DNA from: an uncultured Prevotellaceae bacterium
GTDB taxonomy: Bacteria > Bacteroidota > Bacteroidia > Bacteroidales > Bacteroidaceae
Direction of reading: 5' to 3'
Assembly (NCBI GenBank): GCA_902776665.1
Contig: CACYQZ010000001.1
Span: forward strand, 102,313 to 166,312
Length of the DNA stretch: 64,000 nucleotides
In this document: in pieces, positions 27,773 to 37,183 of the stretch
How the letters are laid out: every line of letters starts with the position of its first letter
Numbering within the stretch: position 1 is the first letter of the stretch
The notes under the pieces: model-generated
Told to the model about the DNA's origin: nothing
What the model saw: the letters and a program-made list of their open reading frames with translations, nothing else
Database searches by the model: none
Made by a program: the position numbers and the translations under genes

Positions 27773-28777
27773 TCACATGCCAATTTGACCTGACTTAATA
27801 CAATATAGGTAATGGAGGAAGGCAATCGGAGCGGGGTATTTGTTGCAGGATCTGACGAGTCCCAAATGGTGCAACCAATGGGCATATTCATCCTGATGGA
27901 AAATATTATGTGTCAAAAAGAATTTACGATAGCAGTCCAAAATGTTTTCACGTAAAATCCAAATATCTCCCCAAAAACACATGATATATGAATTCAAGAC
28001 TTTTTTGCAAAATTGTTGTGTCGCGTCGTCAAGTTCCTTTTCAACATTGTTACAGTGGTCGAAAAGAGATCTGATGTTATCGAGTTCTTGAGGCAACTTC
28101 TTAGCAAAAACTTTTTTGTCCATCGACTGACCTTCGCGTTCTAATAGATAATGATACAATGTAAGGTCATACAATGAGATTTGTTTTACAAGTGGAATTG
28201 GTGCCAAACTAAGTATCGTGTCGTCATAACTACATCGCTCCAAAAAGGTTATCTCGTTTTTTCGGAGTAAATCCACAGAATAAGAGCATTCGTGGAGTGA
28301 GAATGTGTTGAAAGGAAGGAGGTCAAGGGGGATGGAACGAAATTCGTACTGCTTGTCATACTCCAATTTCAGCGAGTGCACCTTACTGATGCCACTCTTG
28401 GCAAACTCCTTAACGCAGTGAGTGAAAACCACGTCAGCATCCTCTTTAGCAAGCCTTTCGAGATAAAGAGGGAATGTCTCATCGAACCAATCATCAGAAT
28501 CGAGAAAATGGATATATTTTCCTTTTGCCTCTCGTAATCCTACGTTACAACAAGAGCCATGTCCTCCATTCTCTTTATCAATGACCCTGAAAGTATGAGG
28601 GAATTTCTTTTCAAATTCCTTTGCCATAATGGCAGAATTGTCAGGTGTCCCATCATTGACGACAATCACCTCAAGTAACCCCATCAGTTCTTCAGGAACG
28701 ACAAGCGATCCCAGACATTTGTTAATGTATTGTTCTACCTTGTAAACAGGCACGACAACTGTTAAAATCTTATTCAT
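27773..28777 (-). CDS. Glycosyltransferase family 2
   Basis: This GT2 has about 334 residues from the ATG at 28777, 5 nt after the glf stop; a longer frame to 28798 would overlap glf. It begins MNKILTVVVPVYKVEQYINK and has VVNDGTPDNS, DKENGGHGSCCNVGLREAKG and FLDSDDWFDE (metal site). It is a paralog of the GT2 on the other side of glf (29904-30941). Such GT2s around glf are candidates for galactofuranosyltransferases; that is inference from position. Confidence 0.9.
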   Translation of the reverse strand: MNKILTVVVPVYKVEQYINKCLGSLVVPEELMGLLEVIVVNDGTPDNSAIMAKEFEKKFPHTFRVIDKENGGHGSCCNVGLREAKGKYIHFLDSDDWFDETFPLYLERLAKEDADVVFTHCVKEFAKSGISKVHSLKLEYDKQYEFRSIPLDLLPFNTFSLHECSYSVDLLRKNEITFLERCSYDDTILSLAPIPLVKQISLYDLTLYHYLLEREGQSMDKKVFAKKLPQELDNIRSLFDHCNNVEKELDDATQQFCKKVLNSYIMCFWGDIWILRENILDCYRKFFLTHNIFHQDEYAHWLHHLGLVRSCNKYPAPIAFLHYLYCIKSGQIGM

Positions 28778-28782
28778 AGTTC

Positions 28783-29907
28783 TCATTTTAAATTCCACAT
28801 ATTCATTACTTTTTCGACAACAGGAGCCATATCGTAATATTTGTATTCAGCCAGACGGCCGCCAAAAATGACATCCTTCTCCTGTGCTGCCAACTGCCGA
28901 TATTGGTCTGCCAAAGCATTGTTGCGCTCATCATTCACAGGATAGTATGGTTCCATACCATCCTTGTATTCCGTACTATACTCTTCGCTAACAACTGTAC
29001 GGGGGCTATCATAAACGTCTTGACCAAACATCTCAAAATGTTTATGCTCGATGACACGGGTGTAAGGTTCTTGATGGCTGGTGTAATTAACAACCGCATT
29101 TCCCTGATAGTTCGAAGTATCCTCTACTCGCGTCTTGAAAGTAACGGTACGCCAATCAAGTTTGCCAAATTGGTAGTCAAAATATTGGTCTATCTGTCCA
29201 GAATAAACGAGTTTATCGGCAAATTTTCTCCACTCCCTATATTCTGAATTGAAAAAATCGACACCTGTCTTTGTCTCAATTCCTTCAAGCAGACCCTCAA
29301 TCAACTTATTGTAGCCTCCAATAGGAATACCTTGATACTTGTCATTGAAATAGTTGTTGTCGAAGACAAAACGGACGGGTAAACGTTTAATGATAAACGC
29401 TGGCAAGTCAGAGCATTTACGTCCCCATTGCTTTTCTGTATATTCTTTGATGAGTTTTTCGAAAATATCCTTACCGACAAGTGACAAAGCCTGTTCTTCA
29501 AGATTTTGGGGTTCACGACCATTAAGCATCTTAACAGCTTGTGCTTTTTGCTCTTCAATCTTTGCCTTTGCCTCTTCAGGAGTCAGTACTCCCCACATCT
29601 GATAAAAGGTATTCAAATTGAATGGGAGGTTAAAGAGTGTCCCCTTATAATTTGCCACAGGACAGTTTGTGTATCGATTGAAAGGAACGATAGTATTCAC
29701 AAAATCCCAAACCTCTTTAGAGGATGTATGAAAGATGTGTGCGCCATATTTATGCACATTGATTCCTTCCACGTTTTCACAATAGACATTTCCGCCGAGA
29801 TGAGGCCGTTTGTCTATCACAAAGCATTTTTTTCCCTGTTGTTTTGCACGATAGGCGAACGTAGCTCCGAAAAGGCCAGAGCCAACGATTAGATAGTCGA
29901 ACTTCAT
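28783..29907 (-). CDS. glf: UDP-galactopyranose mutase
   Basis: This 374-residue flavoprotein has the FAD-binding start FDYLIVGSGLFGATFAYRA, then CFVIDKRPHLGGNVYCE, INVHKYGAHIFHTS, YTEKQWGRKCSDLPAFI, PIGGYNKLIEGLL, and a C-terminal VIFGGRLAEYKYYDMAPV. These match UDP-galactopyranose mutase along its full length. It converts UDP-galactopyranose to UDP-galactofuranose in the cytoplasm, so the polysaccharide probably contains galactofuranose. It overlaps the upstream GT2 by 4 nt and is followed by another GT2. Confidence 0.97.
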   Translation of the reverse strand: MKFDYLIVGSGLFGATFAYRAKQQGKKCFVIDKRPHLGGNVYCENVEGINVHKYGAHIFHTSSKEVWDFVNTIVPFNRYTNCPVANYKGTLFNLPFNLNTFYQMWGVLTPEEAKAKIEEQKAQAVKMLNGREPQNLEEQALSLVGKDIFEKLIKEYTEKQWGRKCSDLPAFIIKRLPVRFVFDNNYFNDKYQGIPIGGYNKLIEGLLEGIETKTGVDFFNSEYREWRKFADKLVYSGQIDQYFDYQFGKLDWRTVTFKTRVEDTSNYQGNAVVNYTSHQEPYTRVIEHKHFEMFGQDVYDSPRTVVSEEYSTEYKDGMEPYYPVNDERNNALADQYRQLAAQEKDVIFGGRLAEYKYYDMAPVVEKVMNMWNLK

Positions 29908-30941
29908 ATCTTACTTTTCATTTTTTTTAAAAATTCTCGTACAGATTTGAATGTGGACGTCTTAAACGAACTCAAACGCTCAACAAGATAAAACAACCAA
30001 AAAGGAAGTTTGGAATATCTCTTAAACGCCGCGGAATTGCTTCTTTCAGATAAATAATTCGATTTTAAATAACCCAATTTCGTTTTAGATTCCTTATATG
30101 GAAAAAATGCTAAATACCAAAATATGTATGCCGCATATCCGCATATAGACCTATCTATGACTTTCAAATAATCCGAAGGAACGGCGTTTTCGTCTATTTT
30201 CGAGCGCACTTCCTCAAATTTTTGAAAGCAAGACCAATACGATCGCGCTTTTTTTTCCTGCTTTGAAACCGACATCGATTGGTCCGGCCTGCCTATCAAA
30301 TAATTATACAATACATAATCGCAGGTTTTATAAGTGCGACCAAAAATCAATGGTGCCCACGTTATAATAAAATCGTCATACATCACTTTTTCGGCAAACA
30401 ATGGTTGTAATGGCTTCAGTATATCTGTTTTATAAGTAACTGACCAAAAGTTGAAACTGTTAGGCCCATCATTTGCCCTTCCCCATTCATTTGCTACAAC
30501 AGGCCTCGCTTCGACACCTGTAAGAGGTAACGCTATACCGACTGTTTCAACTCTGCCGTCTTCAACGTAACATTTGTTGAAGCGGTTAAACAACATATCT
30601 GCCTCGCAGTTCTGCAAGTCACACATCAACTTGTCGAGGTTCGTCAGCCAGTCGTCGGAATCTAAAAAACGCAGATACTTACCCGTTGCTTCTTTTAAAC
30701 CACGATTCCATGTAGAGCCGTGCCCACCGTTTTCTTTGTCTATCTGTCGGAATGTGTTAGGAAAACGTTTCACATACTCCCTGCTCATTTCGGCAGAACG
30801 GTCGGGAGTCCCGTCATTCACTAGTATGACCTCCAATTGGTTCATTAGATTTTTATCATCCAAAATCAACGAGTCGAGGCACTTGTTTATGTAAGGCTCT
30901 ACCTTGTAGACGGGAACCACTATAGTTAGAAGTTTTTGCAT
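29904..30941 (-). CDS. Glycosyltransferase family 2
   Basis: This 345-residue GT2 starts MQKLLTIVVPVYKVEPYINK and has LVNDGTPDRSAEMSREY, DKENGGHGSTWNRGL and RFLDSDDWL. The N-terminal domain is clearly paralogous to the GT2 at 27773, while the C-terminal acceptor region is different. It overlaps glf by 4 nt, supporting a joint role with UDP-galactofuranose (inference). Confidence 0.9.
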   Translation of the reverse strand: MQKLLTIVVPVYKVEPYINKCLDSLILDDKNLMNQLEVILVNDGTPDRSAEMSREYVKRFPNTFRQIDKENGGHGSTWNRGLKEATGKYLRFLDSDDWLTNLDKLMCDLQNCEADMLFNRFNKCYVEDGRVETVGIALPLTGVEARPVVANEWGRANDGPNSFNFWSVTYKTDILKPLQPLFAEKVMYDDFIITWAPLIFGRTYKTCDYVLYNYLIGRPDQSMSVSKQEKKARSYWSCFQKFEEVRSKIDENAVPSDYLKVIDRSICGYAAYIFWYLAFFPYKESKTKLGYLKSNYLSERSNSAAFKRYSKLPFWLFYLVERLSSFKTSTFKSVREFLKKMKSKI

Positions 30942-30945
30942 GCAG

Positions 30946-31971
30946 CTATTTTTTTATCAATTTATATAACCAGTTAAAATTCTTAATCAAAACATCCTTA
31001 AAAAAACGCTTAAACGAAAGCGCAGACGTTCTTTTATAAGCACCATAATAATCAGCAAAAGACAATTGTTTAGCTAAATATAGCGTAGAATAAAATTGTA
31101 TTAAATGAGAATAGATTGCATCAGTATAAACATAACAAGTGTCTTCATCTAACACTTTCATCCATGCGATTTCTGTCTTAAGATGGTGAGTATTAATTAC
31201 ACAAGAATCCCGATTCGTCCAAGACCCAGGATATTGAAAACGATACACGCACATAGGCTCGGGGAAATAATGCATCCCTCCTCTAAGTGTTCCCAAAATC
31301 TGCAATGGATAATCACCCACATCAGATAGTTTTCTCCATTTAGGCCAATCGTCAGCCAACTCTTTTCGAAAAACCAAAGAGGCTGTTGCGAGATATAAAC
31401 CACCAAATCTAATCACTTCATCACTCGACAAAGTACATTCCTTACTATGCTGGCACCCTGCTTTATACAATTTACCGTTTCTTTCCCATAATGCGACATG
31501 AGTACACATCGAATAATCGGGATGTTTTTCTAAAAAAGAGACTTGTTTCTGCAATTTATCCAAGTCTGTCCAATAATCATCACCCTCGCAAAAAGCAACA
31601 TACTTTACCTGCTCAAACCACTCTTTAATATATTCATCCTTTCGAGAATTATTTCCGGTGCTGTAATGATTGTATTTAAGGTAATAGACTGCAAAATAAC
31701 AGTTTTTATTCGTTTTATTACGAGCAAATGTCAAAATATAGTCTTCCGTTTCTTCGTTTCTAACAATAGAACTATCATCTAAATCGAAATGCTTCTGCAA
31801 ATAGTTTTCTATAACTGCCGGCTCACCATCCGTACTACAATCATCAATAATAGTACAGACGAATGGGAATGAGGTTCTCTGCATACAAAAACCATTCATC
31901 GCATCTTCGATAAAAGAAGCATGGTTATAGGTAATACTTCTTACTACCACCAATGGTATAAAATCTATCAT
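30946..31971 (-). CDS. Glycosyltransferase family 2
   Basis: This 341-residue GT2 starts MIDFIPLVVVRSITYNHASF and has CTIIDDCSTDGEPAVIENYL and FCEGDDYWTDLDKLQKQ (metal site), followed by SMCTHVALWER. It belongs to the GT2 branch with SVTYNHAxFI and EGDDYW motifs common in capsule loci. Its ATG overlaps the stop (ATGA) of an orphan frame lying in the 124-nt gap upstream. Confidence 0.9.
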   Translation of the reverse strand: MIDFIPLVVVRSITYNHASFIEDAMNGFCMQRTSFPFVCTIIDDCSTDGEPAVIENYLQKHFDLDDSSIVRNEETEDYILTFARNKTNKNCYFAVYYLKYNHYSTGNNSRKDEYIKEWFEQVKYVAFCEGDDYWTDLDKLQKQVSFLEKHPDYSMCTHVALWERNGKLYKAGCQHSKECTLSSDEVIRFGGLYLATASLVFRKELADDWPKWRKLSDVGDYPLQILGTLRGGMHYFPEPMCVYRFQYPGSWTNRDSCVINTHHLKTEIAWMKVLDEDTCYVYTDAIYSHLIQFYSTLYLAKQLSFADYYGAYKRTSALSFKRFFKDVLIKNFNWLYKLIKK

Positions 31972-32101
31972 TTTTCATTTTGTATACTGTGATACGCCAA
32001 AATCGTAAAATGAAGGGAACCGTCCAGCCAAACAAAAATATCTACAATAATAAGAATACCACAATTGCTGCTAAAAGAGCATTGAATGTACGTACCTAAT
32101 C
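31968..32101 (-). pseudogene. Possible 3' tail of a lost gene before a GT2 start
   Basis: The 124-nt gap between the pyruvyltransferase-family gene and the GT2 gene contains an open minus-strand frame of about 43 codons with no convincing start. It has a hydrophobic run (GILIIVDIFVWLDG) and ends YHSIQNEK-stop at 31968. The stop overlaps the GT2 ATG by 4 nt, the same coupling seen at other genuine junctions here. It is compatible with the retained end of a replaced gene; the parent family was not recognised. Confidence 0.3.
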
Positions 32102-33397
32102 CAATCCTTTCAGAGCATCAAATTGAGAATGCACTAAATCTGCGACTTCTTTATTTCGCCCTAACAAAAATTTGCGTAATTTAGTTCTATTTTTCCAACA
32201 TTGCTCAACCTTCCCCTTTATATCATTCTCGTCCGCAGGATTTGCTATATAATCCTCTAACCCAGCAACTTTGGCGAAACCAATAAGTTTATGAGCTTTA
32301 GGTTCATGTCCGTAGTCAATGATTACCGTGGGTACACTTTGTGATATTCCTGCAATAGCTCCGTGAACTCTACCAGATATCAACATATCGAAATTCTTAA
32401 TAATAGCTTTAGTCTCTTTTGCATCATATATTCCATCCATTAAAAAAACATGCTCCGCACAATCTGTATTAAGCATAAGTTCATAAAGTTTTTTTGCAAA
32501 AGGATAGTCTCTTCCTTTGATTGGTTTGAAATGCGGAGGAAGTTCAAACCCATTGGAGTGAGACATAAAGCACACATCAACATTATAATCCTTGATTAAA
32601 GAAATCAACACGTGTATATATTGGTCGAATTCATCATCAGCCCAATCTTCACGACTATATGGTCCTTTTAATAAATTCCAACCACATAGAATGAATCCAA
32701 CAACTGGGCGCTTCTTACTTTCCAAAGGCGTTCCCACAAGGTATTGTTTAATAGAATCCTGAGATGCGGGATCAAAAATAAAAGCAGGGCAAGCTGCATC
32801 GTGAACAGATGAAACATCGAAGCCAAAAGACTTTAACACCTCTCGGCTTGTGGGTTCACGGTTTGCAACATAATCAAAAGATGAATAAACTTTCTTTGCA
32901 TATGCCAAAGTATTGTCATAATTGAACGGTCCTGGTGAACTTGCCAGCATAGCTGTTTTCTTTCCAAGCAACTGAGCAACTCTATCCTTTATCAAACCTA
33001 CAAGAAAACGATTTGGGCCAAGGAAGTCTGCGTTACGACCCCAAATGTCTCCGGAAAATTCAATTACCAAATCAGATGACATAACGTCCTCAATAAACGG
33101 AGTAGTATCTATCAACTCATGAGTGTCATTATACACGCTGGCTATTGCCAATTCTTTGCAAGCTTTTGACAGATCATCATCTTTCCATCCGTAATATTCG
33201 TCCATTGGAACACATTCCACATTTTCATTCTCCTGAAAGTCTTGAGACATCTGAAAAGTAGTTTTTATACGTGATTCTGGGAAAACACGATGTAACTCTC
33301 GGAAAAAAGGTTCAGCCACATAGTAGTTCCCGATGTTGCCAAATTCCATTCTGCCCCAATGAAGGGTACACTGACCAATAACAAATATTGTGTCCAT
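32096..33397 (-). CDS. Polysaccharide pyruvyl transferase family protein
   Basis: This 433-residue protein has GRMEFGNIGNYYVAEPFF near the start (the NxGN/D-type substrate loop), DLVIEFSGDIWGRN, LASSPGPFNY, and the C-terminal FDMLISGRVHGAIAGISQSVPTV with the conserved RxHG. These match the PS_pyruv_trans family, which adds ketal pyruvate from PEP to sugars, though some members have other roles. It follows the GNAT gene by 3 nt and closes the deoxy-aminosugar cassette. Confidence 0.82.
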   Translation of the reverse strand: MDTIFVIGQCTLHWGRMEFGNIGNYYVAEPFFRELHRVFPESRIKTTFQMSQDFQENENVECVPMDEYYGWKDDDLSKACKELAIASVYNDTHELIDTTPFIEDVMSSDLVIEFSGDIWGRNADFLGPNRFLVGLIKDRVAQLLGKKTAMLASSPGPFNYDNTLAYAKKVYSSFDYVANREPTSREVLKSFGFDVSSVHDAACPAFIFDPASQDSIKQYLVGTPLESKKRPVVGFILCGWNLLKGPYSREDWADDEFDQYIHVLISLIKDYNVDVCFMSHSNGFELPPHFKPIKGRDYPFAKKLYELMLNTDCAEHVFLMDGIYDAKETKAIIKNFDMLISGRVHGAIAGISQSVPTVIIDYGHEPKAHKLIGFAKVAGLEDYIANPADENDIKGKVEQCWKNRTKLRKFLLGRNKEVADLVHSQFDALKGLD

Positions 33398-33400
33398 TAT

Positions 33401-33844
33401 TTATCGATTTTTTAAGCTATGAAGTTCTCTACTCATTAATACTTTCGTTTCTCGGTCTTCTTTGATATAAAATCCCATATTATGATAAAAAATTCTTGCA
33501 ACTTCATTTGTTTTTTCAACCTCCAACTCTATTTTTTCGAACCTACTTGAATAGTATTTGGAAAGAGCCTCTATCATCTTACGGCCAAGCCCTTGGTGCC
33601 GGCAAAGCTCATTGACAGCTATCCGAGTAATAAAAACAAACGACTGTTCATCATTTAAATAATATGCAGTAAAACCTTGTTTAATTCCGTTATCATCAAC
33701 TATTATGAAAAATGCTTTTTCTGATAGCTTTTTAGCATACTGCATAATATCTACCTTGCTGTACAACTCGTCAGGCGTATACTTCTCTCCAAGTAAATAC
33801 AAGCATTCATCAATATGCAACTTGACCTCAAAAGATATATTCAT
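33401..33844 (-). CDS. GNAT family N-acetyltransferase
   Basis: This 147-residue protein has the GNAT core: FFIIVDDNGIKQGFTAYY, FITRIAVNELCRHQGLGRKMIEAL (motif A, acetyl-CoA loop QGLG near 83) and VARIFYHNMGFYIKED (motif B). Given the aminotransferase, dehydratase and oxidoreductase genes just upstream, acetylation of the amino group of a nucleotide-linked aminosugar is the likely job (inference). It lies 10 nt after the ATP-grasp gene. Confidence 0.88.
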   Translation of the reverse strand: MNISFEVKLHIDECLYLLGEKYTPDELYSKVDIMQYAKKLSEKAFFIIVDDNGIKQGFTAYYLNDEQSFVFITRIAVNELCRHQGLGRKMIEALSKYYSSRFEKIELEVEKTNEVARIFYHNMGFYIKEDRETKVLMSRELHSLKNR

Positions 33845-33854
33845 ACGGGTGCTA

Positions 33855-35051
33855 TTATTGAACTACAACATGCAACCATTCTTTCTGATGACTAAGAGCC
33901 CACAGCATTGTGCTTTTATCATTAAAGTTGAGGACTATCGTTCCAATTGCTTTATTTCCTCCAGTGAAGGCTTCAACCTTATCACCACGCGCTACCCACA
34001 AATCCGTTTGAATTACATATTGAGAATAGAAATCTCTATCAATCACAATTTCACTGAACCTACCAGTTTTGTCAGTATGTATAATAACCTCTGCCCAATG
34101 CCCCATTAGCGGTTTCTGCTCTATCTCTACTGTATCCCCTACAGCAGCTCGTACGGCTGCAGTTATCATATCAGTTCCCGTAGAAAAACGGACCATCTCT
34201 GCTAATCGGTTGCCACCTCCTCGGGGTGACAACTCCATAATATAAGGTTTGTTATCAAGACCTACACGCGTCTCAACATTATAAACGGAAGTATTCATAT
34301 TGAGAAGTGTCAACAATCTCTGAATTTCTGAAGTTAAATAGTCTTCCTGTTCCTTGTTAAATGTCGAAGGCCAACTAAAGCAGGCTGGAGCATATGGATT
34401 TTCTGCGTTCTCATCAAATCGTTGTGCAGAATAAGTAACTACGACCAATTTGCCGTTTAAAGAAAAACAATCTGAATCTGAGGAACAACCATCTTTTTCA
34501 ATAAACTCTTCTACAATAAAACGGCCAGATGCAGAAAAGTGGAGGGCATAATCAACTGCATCTTTTAAATTCATAATATCATTAACACGCGTTACTCCCT
34601 TACTTGCCGCAGAATCAACCGGCTTTACAATGATTGGCCATTGATACCAATCAACATCATTTAAAACTTGTTCATAACTTGTATAGCCCTTTGCTTTGGG
34701 CACATTGAAACCGTGTTCGGTCAAAAACACACGGAACTTGTCTTTGTTCTGCAATATTTCAACCGACTCCAATGGTCCTATTGGTGGTAGCCCCAAATGG
34801 TGCTGAACATAGGCTGTAGTAATAACACCAGAATCTGTGAATGTTACAATACCATCAATATGATTCTGTCTTGCCCACTCCAATATTCTTTCTTTATCCG
34901 TGGTACTGAAATTAACGTATTGGTCCGATACTTTATGGCCTACATTATCTGGCAGATAATCACAGGTAATAGTATAATAACCCTGTTGTTTTGCGGCCTC
35001 CACTACAGGAATTGTGAAATGATCACCACCTAAAATTAATAGTTTTTTCAT
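33855..35051 (-). CDS. ATP-grasp domain carboxylate-amine ligase-like protein
   Basis: This 398-residue protein has a Rossmann-like start MKKLLILGGDHFTIPVVEAA, FTDSGVITTAYVQHHLGLPP, then the ATP-grasp domain WPIIVKPVDSAASKGVTRV (nucleotide loop), FIVEEFIEKDG, and YIMELSPRGGGNRLAEMV with the metal-binding E/N residues. It resembles carbamoyl-phosphate-synthase-like ATP-grasp ligases, which join a carboxylate to an amine. In a cassette that makes an aminosugar, it may attach an amino or hydroxy acid to that sugar. That is a hypothesis. Its start abuts the aminotransferase stop with no gap. Confidence 0.85.
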   Translation of the reverse strand: MKKLLILGGDHFTIPVVEAAKQQGYYTITCDYLPDNVGHKVSDQYVNFSTTDKERILEWARQNHIDGIVTFTDSGVITTAYVQHHLGLPPIGPLESVEILQNKDKFRVFLTEHGFNVPKAKGYTSYEQVLNDVDWYQWPIIVKPVDSAASKGVTRVNDIMNLKDAVDYALHFSASGRFIVEEFIEKDGCSSDSDCFSLNGKLVVVTYSAQRFDENAENPYAPACFSWPSTFNKEQEDYLTSEIQRLLTLLNMNTSVYNVETRVGLDNKPYIMELSPRGGGNRLAEMVRFSTGTDMITAAVRAAVGDTVEIEQKPLMGHWAEVIIHTDKTGRFSEIVIDRDFYSQYVIQTDLWVARGDKVEAFTGGNKAIGTIVLNFNDKSTMLWALSHQKEWLHVVVQ

Positions 35052-36143
35052 TCACAAAATAGTCTTTAACGTAATCTCTGCAATCTCATCAATTTCACTC
35101 ATCCTCATTCTAATATGCAAAGGCAGACAAAGAACTCGGCTTGCAATATCCTCAGACTTGGGCATAGGCACGTACGGAACCAACTTTGTAAAGGTGTTCA
35201 CACTCGGATAGAAATACCTACGAGGGAAGATGTTTTCTGCATTCAATGCATCCACCACCTTCAAAGCGGTTAATTCATCTTTGAAAATGGCGGGTAAATA
35301 ACTATAGTTGCAACCTGTCGAAATCTTCTGGAAAGAGATCTCTGGATTCTGGCTAAGAATTTCATTATAACGTTCGTATTTTTCCTTGCGGTCAGCCAAA
35401 GCCTTATCCAGATATCTCAAGTTAGCTATACCAATAGCCGCATGTGCCTCTGTCATCTTACCATTGAAACCATCCTCTACAATATCAGAATGGTTTTCAA
35501 ATCCGAAGAAACGAATGCGACGCAACTTTTCATCAATCTCCTTATTCAACGTAAATACGCCACCACCTTCTGCTGTATTCAGCATCTTGGTAGCATGGAA
35601 GCTCGTCACTGAAATATCACCCTGCTTAAAAACACTTTCACCTTTATAGGTAGCACCTACAGAATGGCAAGCGTCATAAATAACAGGAATATTGTGTGCT
35701 TTTGCTACCGCACCAATAGCCTCAAAGTCGCAGTTATTACCAAACACATTCACGGGCATAATAGCTACGGTATGGCAAGTAATGCGCTCCTCGATCTTCT
35801 TGGGGTCAATATTTAAGGTTTCAGGATCAATATCCACAAACACTGGCGTACAATGTTGCCACATAATGGAACTTACAGTGGCAATGAAAGTAAATGGTGA
35901 AGTTATAATCTCACCCGTTTTACCCAAAACCTTGATGGCCATCTGGAGGGCAAGTGTACCATTGCAGCAACTCACCATTTGAGGTACACCCAGATATTCA
36001 CACACTTCCTTTTCAAAACGCTGTACCAGAGGACCGTTATGGGTCATGATTCCACTTTCCCAAATTTCCCTCATCAGTTCATTTACTTCCTCAAGCGGTG
36101 CCAACGTAGGCATCGTTACATATATCGGTTTTCTCATATACAA
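35052..36143 (-). CDS. DegT/DnrJ/EryC1/StrS sugar aminotransferase
   Basis: This 363-residue PLP enzyme has SGIMTHNGPLVQRFEKEVCE, SCCNGTLALQMAI, SPFTFIATVSSI, YDACHSVGATYKG and the PLP lysine in VTSFHATKMLNTAEGGG near residue 185. It aminates a keto-sugar nucleotide using glutamate. The neighbouring 2,3-dehydratase and oxidoreductase suggest a keto-deoxysugar substrate. Start at 36143, or at the next Met (36137). Confidence 0.95.
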   Translation of the reverse strand: MYMRKPIYVTMPTLAPLEEVNELMREIWESGIMTHNGPLVQRFEKEVCEYLGVPQMVSCCNGTLALQMAIKVLGKTGEIITSPFTFIATVSSIMWQHCTPVFVDIDPETLNIDPKKIEERITCHTVAIMPVNVFGNNCDFEAIGAVAKAHNIPVIYDACHSVGATYKGESVFKQGDISVTSFHATKMLNTAEGGGVFTLNKEIDEKLRRIRFFGFENHSDIVEDGFNGKMTEAHAAIGIANLRYLDKALADRKEKYERYNEILSQNPEISFQKISTGCNYSYLPAIFKDELTALKVVDALNAENIFPRRYFYPSVNTFTKLVPYVPMPKSEDIASRVLCLPLHIRMRMSEIDEIAEITLKTIL

Positions 36144-36172
36144 TTAGTCTATTTTAACGGTTAAATGGCATA

Positions 36173-37183
36173 TTAGTTCAAGCCAGATAACAATTTGAAG
36201 TCTTCCACCAGTTTAGCTTGTCTCAGTAGGGCTTGATAATTGGCTTTACGTGCGTCCTTATCCTCAATACATATACTGAAATGAAAAATGGATTTCTTAA
36301 AGGCATCATCTGCCGGTAGATTTCTCTTTTCTTCATCATTTCCTTTACGGATTATAACGTTAGGAGAAAAACCGGCGGGTGCAGTTAGAATACGGTTGGT
36401 ATAAATGGTGCCCTTACTACCCCAGACTTCCAATTCACACTTGTAATTGTTATCCATCCCAAAAGCCACTTGTGCGGTAACGCCCTCATCATTCACGAGT
36501 GCAGCACTTCCGTACATATCTACACTGAATCCATCTAAATTGTTGCTCTGGGCATATTTCATTTTAACAGTTGGTCCTAATAGTATGGAGGCATATTTAA
36601 AAGTATAGCCTCCGCAGTCCAACAGTGCTCCTCCGCCCAAGGCTTTGTTATAGCGGAAATCGTTCTGAGAACGCATTGGGAAACCAAATGAAACTCTATA
36701 TAAGCGCACATCACCTATCTCCCCTGAATCAACAATATTATTAATCGATTTCAACTGGTCATGAAAAGCGAACATATAATTCTCATGAACAGCAAGACTC
36801 TTGCTTTCTGCCTCTTGTAATAAATCCTGTGTATAAGCCAATGCCGTTGTACACGGCTTCTCAACCAGTATATGTTTTCCAACATTCAAAGCAACCTTTG
36901 CCCACTGATAATGTAAACCAGGCGGCAAGGGAAGATATACTGCATCAACATCATCTGATTCTATCAGACTTCGATATCCCTCATATATCTTTCCTCCATA
37001 GTTATCCACAAATGTCTGTGCCTTAGCTCTCTCTATTGCAAGAACCTCGTCAGTTGCTCCAACAAATTCTTCCTTATTGGCAATAGCCACACCAGCGTAT
37101 TCAAAACATCCAGCCTCTTTAAGGGCAGGAAGGAAACGACGAAATGCTATTTCTGAAGGACAAATAACACCAATTCTTTTCAT
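36173..37183 (-). CDS. Gfo/Idh/MocA family oxidoreductase
   Basis: This 336-residue protein has an N-terminal NAD(P)-binding fold, YLPLPPGLHYQWAKVALNVGKHILVEKPCTT with the family's EKP motif near 104-106, then FPMRSQNDFRYNKALGGGALLDCGGYTF. The RxxxxLGGGxLxDxGxY pattern is that of sugar 3-ketoreductases in deoxysugar pathways. Its start overlaps the dehydratase stop by 1 nt, strongly suggesting that it reduces the dehydratase product. Confidence 0.92.
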   Translation of the reverse strand: MKRIGVICPSEIAFRRFLPALKEAGCFEYAGVAIANKEEFVGATDEVLAIERAKAQTFVDNYGGKIYEGYRSLIESDDVDAVYLPLPPGLHYQWAKVALNVGKHILVEKPCTTALAYTQDLLQEAESKSLAVHENYMFAFHDQLKSINNIVDSGEIGDVRLYRVSFGFPMRSQNDFRYNKALGGGALLDCGGYTFKYASILLGPTVKMKYAQSNNLDGFSVDMYGSAALVNDEGVTAQVAFGMDNNYKCELEVWGSKGTIYTNRILTAPAGFSPNVIIRKGNDEEKRNLPADDAFKKSIFHFSICIEDKDARKANYQALLRQAKLVEDFKLLSGLN

